Assembly: GCA_020720965.1 (NCBI GenBank)
Contig: DYNS01000148.1
Span: forward strand, 1-7,293
Length of the DNA: 7,293 bases
From: Anaerolinea sp.
GTDB taxonomy: Bacteria; Chloroflexota; Anaerolineae; Anaerolineales; Villigracilaceae
Direction of reading: 5' to 3'
Shown: positions 5,853 through 7,293 of the stretch, in pieces
Position numbering within the stretch: the stretch's first letter is position 1
Layout: each line of letters begins with the position of its first letter
Made by a program: the position numbers and the translations under genes
The notes under the pieces: model-generated
Seen by the model: the letters and a program-made list of their open reading frames with translations, nothing else
Database searches by the model: none
Told to the model about the DNA's origin: nothing

Positions 5853-6248
5853 ATGTGCGCCACTCACGTCCTGCTGGTGGAAGATAACCTGGATAACCTG
5901 AACCTGATGCAGTTTTTGCTGGAAAGGGATGGGTATCGCGTCTCTTCTGCCCGCAACGGCAGGCAGGCAATGGAAAAAGCCCAAGCCCTGCACCCAGACG
6001 TGGTGCTGATGGATTTATCTCTGCCGGAGTTGGACGGCTGGACGGCGGCGCGGCTGATGCGCCAAACTCCTTCCCTGGCAAACCTGCCCCTCATCGCCGT
6101 CACTGCCCACACCCTGCCCGGCGACCGGCGCAAAGCCCTCGATTCGGGCTTCGACAGTTACATCTCCAAGCCCCTCAACGTTCACCAATTTGGGGCAATG
6201 GTGGCGCAAGCGTTGGAAGAAAAACACCGCTCGCAAGCAGGCACATAA
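5853..6248 (+). CDS. Single-domain response regulator (CheY/DivK-like receiver)
   Basis: A 131-residue protein consisting only of a receiver domain. It has the acidic pair E10-D11 in VLLVEDNLDNL (6-16), the phospho-acceptor D54 in VVLMDLSLPELDGW (50-63), the switch threonine T84 in IAVTAHTL (81-88), and K106 in YISKPL (103-108). All residues for phosphoryl transfer are present, and the DNxxNL start resembles DivK-type and hybrid-kinase receivers. There is no output domain, so it must act by protein contact or phosphorelay. No kinase gene is in the window, making it an orphan. Translation could start further upstream in frame (ATG at 5700), but that stretch overlaps the GT4 gene and its promoter and lacks receiver character. 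The ATG at 5853 starts just before the first beta strand. The gene is divergent from GT4 and followed by a likely terminator. Confidence 0.93.
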   Translation: MCATHVLLVEDNLDNLNLMQFLLERDGYRVSSARNGRQAMEKAQALHPDVVLMDLSLPELDGWTAARLMRQTPSLANLPLIAVTAHTLPGDRRKALDSGFDSYISKPLNVHQFGAMVAQALEEKHRSQAGT

Positions 6249-6263
6249 GCTGCCCGCTTTTTT
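6235..6263 (+). terminator. Probable intrinsic terminator of the response-regulator gene
   Basis: AAGCAGGC (6235-6242) can pair with GCCCGCTT (6252-6259) across a 9-nt loop, with one A-C mismatch. The stem ends in a run of six T (6258-6263). It overlaps the last codons and stop of the receiver gene. The promoter of the next gene follows immediately, which suggests the two genes are transcribed separately. Confidence 0.5.
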
Positions 6264-6267
6264 GTTG

Positions 6268-6279
6268 TACAATCCCCCC
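6268..6279 (+). promoter_or_regulatory. -10 box of the 240-aa membrane protein gene, predicted leaderless start
   Basis: TACAAT (6268-6273) is a five-of-six match to the -10 consensus and is separated from the ATG at 6280 by six cytosines, the same 6-nt distance as at the two divergent promoters. No clear -35 is visible. TTGTACAA (6265-6272) is an 8-bp palindrome overlapping the hexamer. No Shine-Dalgarno sequence lies in the gap. Confidence 0.5.
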
Positions 6280-7002
6280 ATGTCTGCATCTTATAAACCA
6301 ATCTCTCTGCCTCACCTGCTCTTTTGGGTCGGCATCCTGCTCGGCGTTGCGCTAGCAGGCGGGGTTGCCTGGGCAGATGTGGAAGCCACCTTTTACGGCT
6401 TCCCCCGCCTTAGCAACCTGCCGTTGGAGGGTTTTTCCTGTCCTCCCCTCCTCACCCGTCACGACACAGCCCTGCTCCGGGCAGAATTTACCAACCGGCA
6501 AAGCATCGCCATCCCCACCCTGGCACAGGTGGAAATAAGCACCCCCCTGCTGGCAGAATCGGAACGGGTGCAATTCACCCTCGCCCCCGGCGAAACCCGC
6601 CGCCTGGAATGGGAAATTTCTGAAAAGAACATAGACCTGGGCTTCTTCATTTTTGCAAAACTGTATCGTTACCCCGCCTACCAGCAACCCCTGGCAGAAT
6701 CGGCTTGCGGCGTTCTGGTCGTGAATCTCCCCTGGCTCAACAGCGAGGCGGCGCTGTGGCTTTGGGTTTTGCTCTCTTTGGGCTTTAGCCTGTGGGGCGC
6801 GTGGCAAATGGAAACCCGCCTGCCCCCGCAAGCGATGCGCGTCAAAGCCAACCTGCCCTCGGCGCGGCGGTTGCTCCTTCTCATTTTGGCAATGACCCTC
6901 TTTTTGGCGCTGCAAGGAACCTGGCTCTTTGCCATTCTGGGCTTGGTGGCGCTGATACTACTCACCGTTGCCATTCTCTTTCTTTCCCTTCAACCCGCAT
7001 AA
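6280..7002 (+). CDS. Membrane protein of unknown function with an extracytoplasmic domain
   Basis: I do not recognise a family for this 240-residue protein. A hydrophobic segment (about 11-33) ends in a possible signal-peptidase-like AWA-D, so it may be a signal peptide or an anchor. A soluble, probably beta-rich region follows (34-154) with only two cysteines, C54 and C143, which could form a disulfide outside the cell. Phrases such as TALLRAEFTNRQSIAIPTLA (63-82) and VQFTLAPGETRRLEWEIS (97-114) look like an immunoglobulin-type beta sandwich. Three membrane segments come next (about 155-175, 197-213, 216-238), with a basic cytoplasmic loop between the first two. The ATG at 6280 was preferred over an upstream in-frame ATG at 6190, because it precedes the hydrophobic segment and sits 6 nt after a -10 box while the extension overlaps the receiver gene. 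prmA starts 30 nt after its stop, so the two may be co-transcribed. Confidence 0.8.
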   Translation: MSASYKPISLPHLLFWVGILLGVALAGGVAWADVEATFYGFPRLSNLPLEGFSCPPLLTRHDTALLRAEFTNRQSIAIPTLAQVEISTPLLAESERVQFTLAPGETRRLEWEISEKNIDLGFFIFAKLYRYPAYQQPLAESACGVLVVNLPWLNSEAALWLWVLLSLGFSLWGAWQMETRLPPQAMRVKANLPSARRLLLLILAMTLFLALQGTWLFAILGLVALILLTVAILFLSLQPA

Positions 7003-7032
7003 ACACCCCACACAAAAGGACACCCCTCTCCC

Positions 7033-7293
7033 ATGACCAACTGGCTGGAAGTTTCTCTCACTGTTAACGGCGAACTGGCAGAAGCCGTTGCCGATGTATT
7101 GGGGCGCTTTGCCCCCAATGGCGTAATGACCGAGCAATCGGTGGAATTTTTGAATGACGAAGATGAAGGAACCCCCAGCGGAGATGTCACCGTCCGCGCT
7201 TACCTGCCGGTGAACGAAGAAACGCCCCAAACCCAGCACCGGCTGGAAGAAGCCCTCTACTACCTGGGAACCATCCAACCCTTGCCCGCCCCC
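7033..7293 (+). CDS. prmA: Ribosomal protein L11 methyltransferase, N-terminal part (runs off the window)
   Basis: The first 87 residues are present and the frame is still open at the window edge. MTNWLEVSLTVNGELAEAVA (1-20) with GVMTEQSVEF (30-39) and, later, VRAYLPVNEE (54-63) resembles the N-terminal substrate-recognition domain of PrmA, which positions L11 for methylation by the C-terminal SAM-dependent domain. That catalytic domain lies outside the window, so the assignment rests on the N-terminal domain alone. AAAAGGA at 7014-7020 is a possible ribosome binding site but lies 12 nt before the ATG, further than usual. The gap to the upstream membrane protein gene is 30 nt with no terminator visible, consistent with co-transcription. 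Confidence 0.75.
   Translation, partial: MTNWLEVSLTVNGELAEAVADVLGRFAPNGVMTEQSVEFLNDEDEGTPSGDVTVRAYLPVNEETPQTQHRLEEALYYLGTIQPLPAP

Noticed and set aside
5787..5993. In-frame 69-residue upstream extension of the GT4 protein
   Set aside because: It would run over the divergent promoter region and the receiver gene, does not look like protein sequence, and the family's first beta strand begins at the ATG at 5786.
6190..6279. In-frame 30-residue upstream extension of the membrane protein
   Set aside because: It overlaps the receiver gene and the terminator-like hairpin; the ATG at 6280 follows a -10 box by 6 nt and leads directly into the hydrophobic segment.

Overview
The window reads as a piece of a moderately GC-rich bacterial chromosome, most likely from Chloroflexota (Anaerolineae-like). 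This is inferred from overall protein character, the style of the L11 methyltransferase start, cytosine-rich codon use and heptamer-type intergenic repeats; no rRNA or other phylogenetic marker is present, so the assignment is tentative. I see no tRNA, rRNA, CRISPR array, transposase or phage gene.

Layout. Bases 1-248 are an AT-rich stretch without a gene, carrying short repeats and inverted repeats. An unusually AT-rich gene for a small GT87/DUF2029-type polytopic membrane protein follows on the + strand (249-1106), then a GC-richer MFS transporter (1166-2377). The transporter converges on a minus-strand block. Both convergent genes use stop codons that lie inside or against period-7 repeat blocks (2370-2384 and 2398-2432), which can fold into an imperfect hairpin.

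The minus-strand block, read from its promoter leftward, is a GT4 glycosyltransferase (4620-5786), a molybdenum-cofactor-sulfurase-like PLP enzyme (3154-4551) and a [4Fe-4S]-type adenylyl-sulfate reductase, CysH (2428-3150). The last two are only 3 nt apart and form a sulfur-metabolism pair.

Rightward from the divergent promoter region at 5787-5852 come a stand-alone receiver-domain response regulator (5853-6248) ending in a probable intrinsic terminator, a membrane protein of unknown function (6280-7002), and the 5' end of prmA, the ribosomal protein L11 methyltransferase gene (7033 to the window edge).

The most striking non-coding signal is that three independent genes (GT4, response regulator, 240-aa membrane protein) each have a TANNNT -10 hexamer exactly 6 nt before the ATG. 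That predicts leaderless transcripts starting at the A of the start codon. The two divergent ones also share an interrupted palindrome centred at 5824 that overlaps both -35 zones, a candidate joint operator. The genes with a Shine-Dalgarno-like motif (the sulfurase-like gene, prmA) lack this arrangement. No complete novel defence or mobile system is visible. The best leads are the leaderless/operator architecture and the sulfurase-CysH pair.
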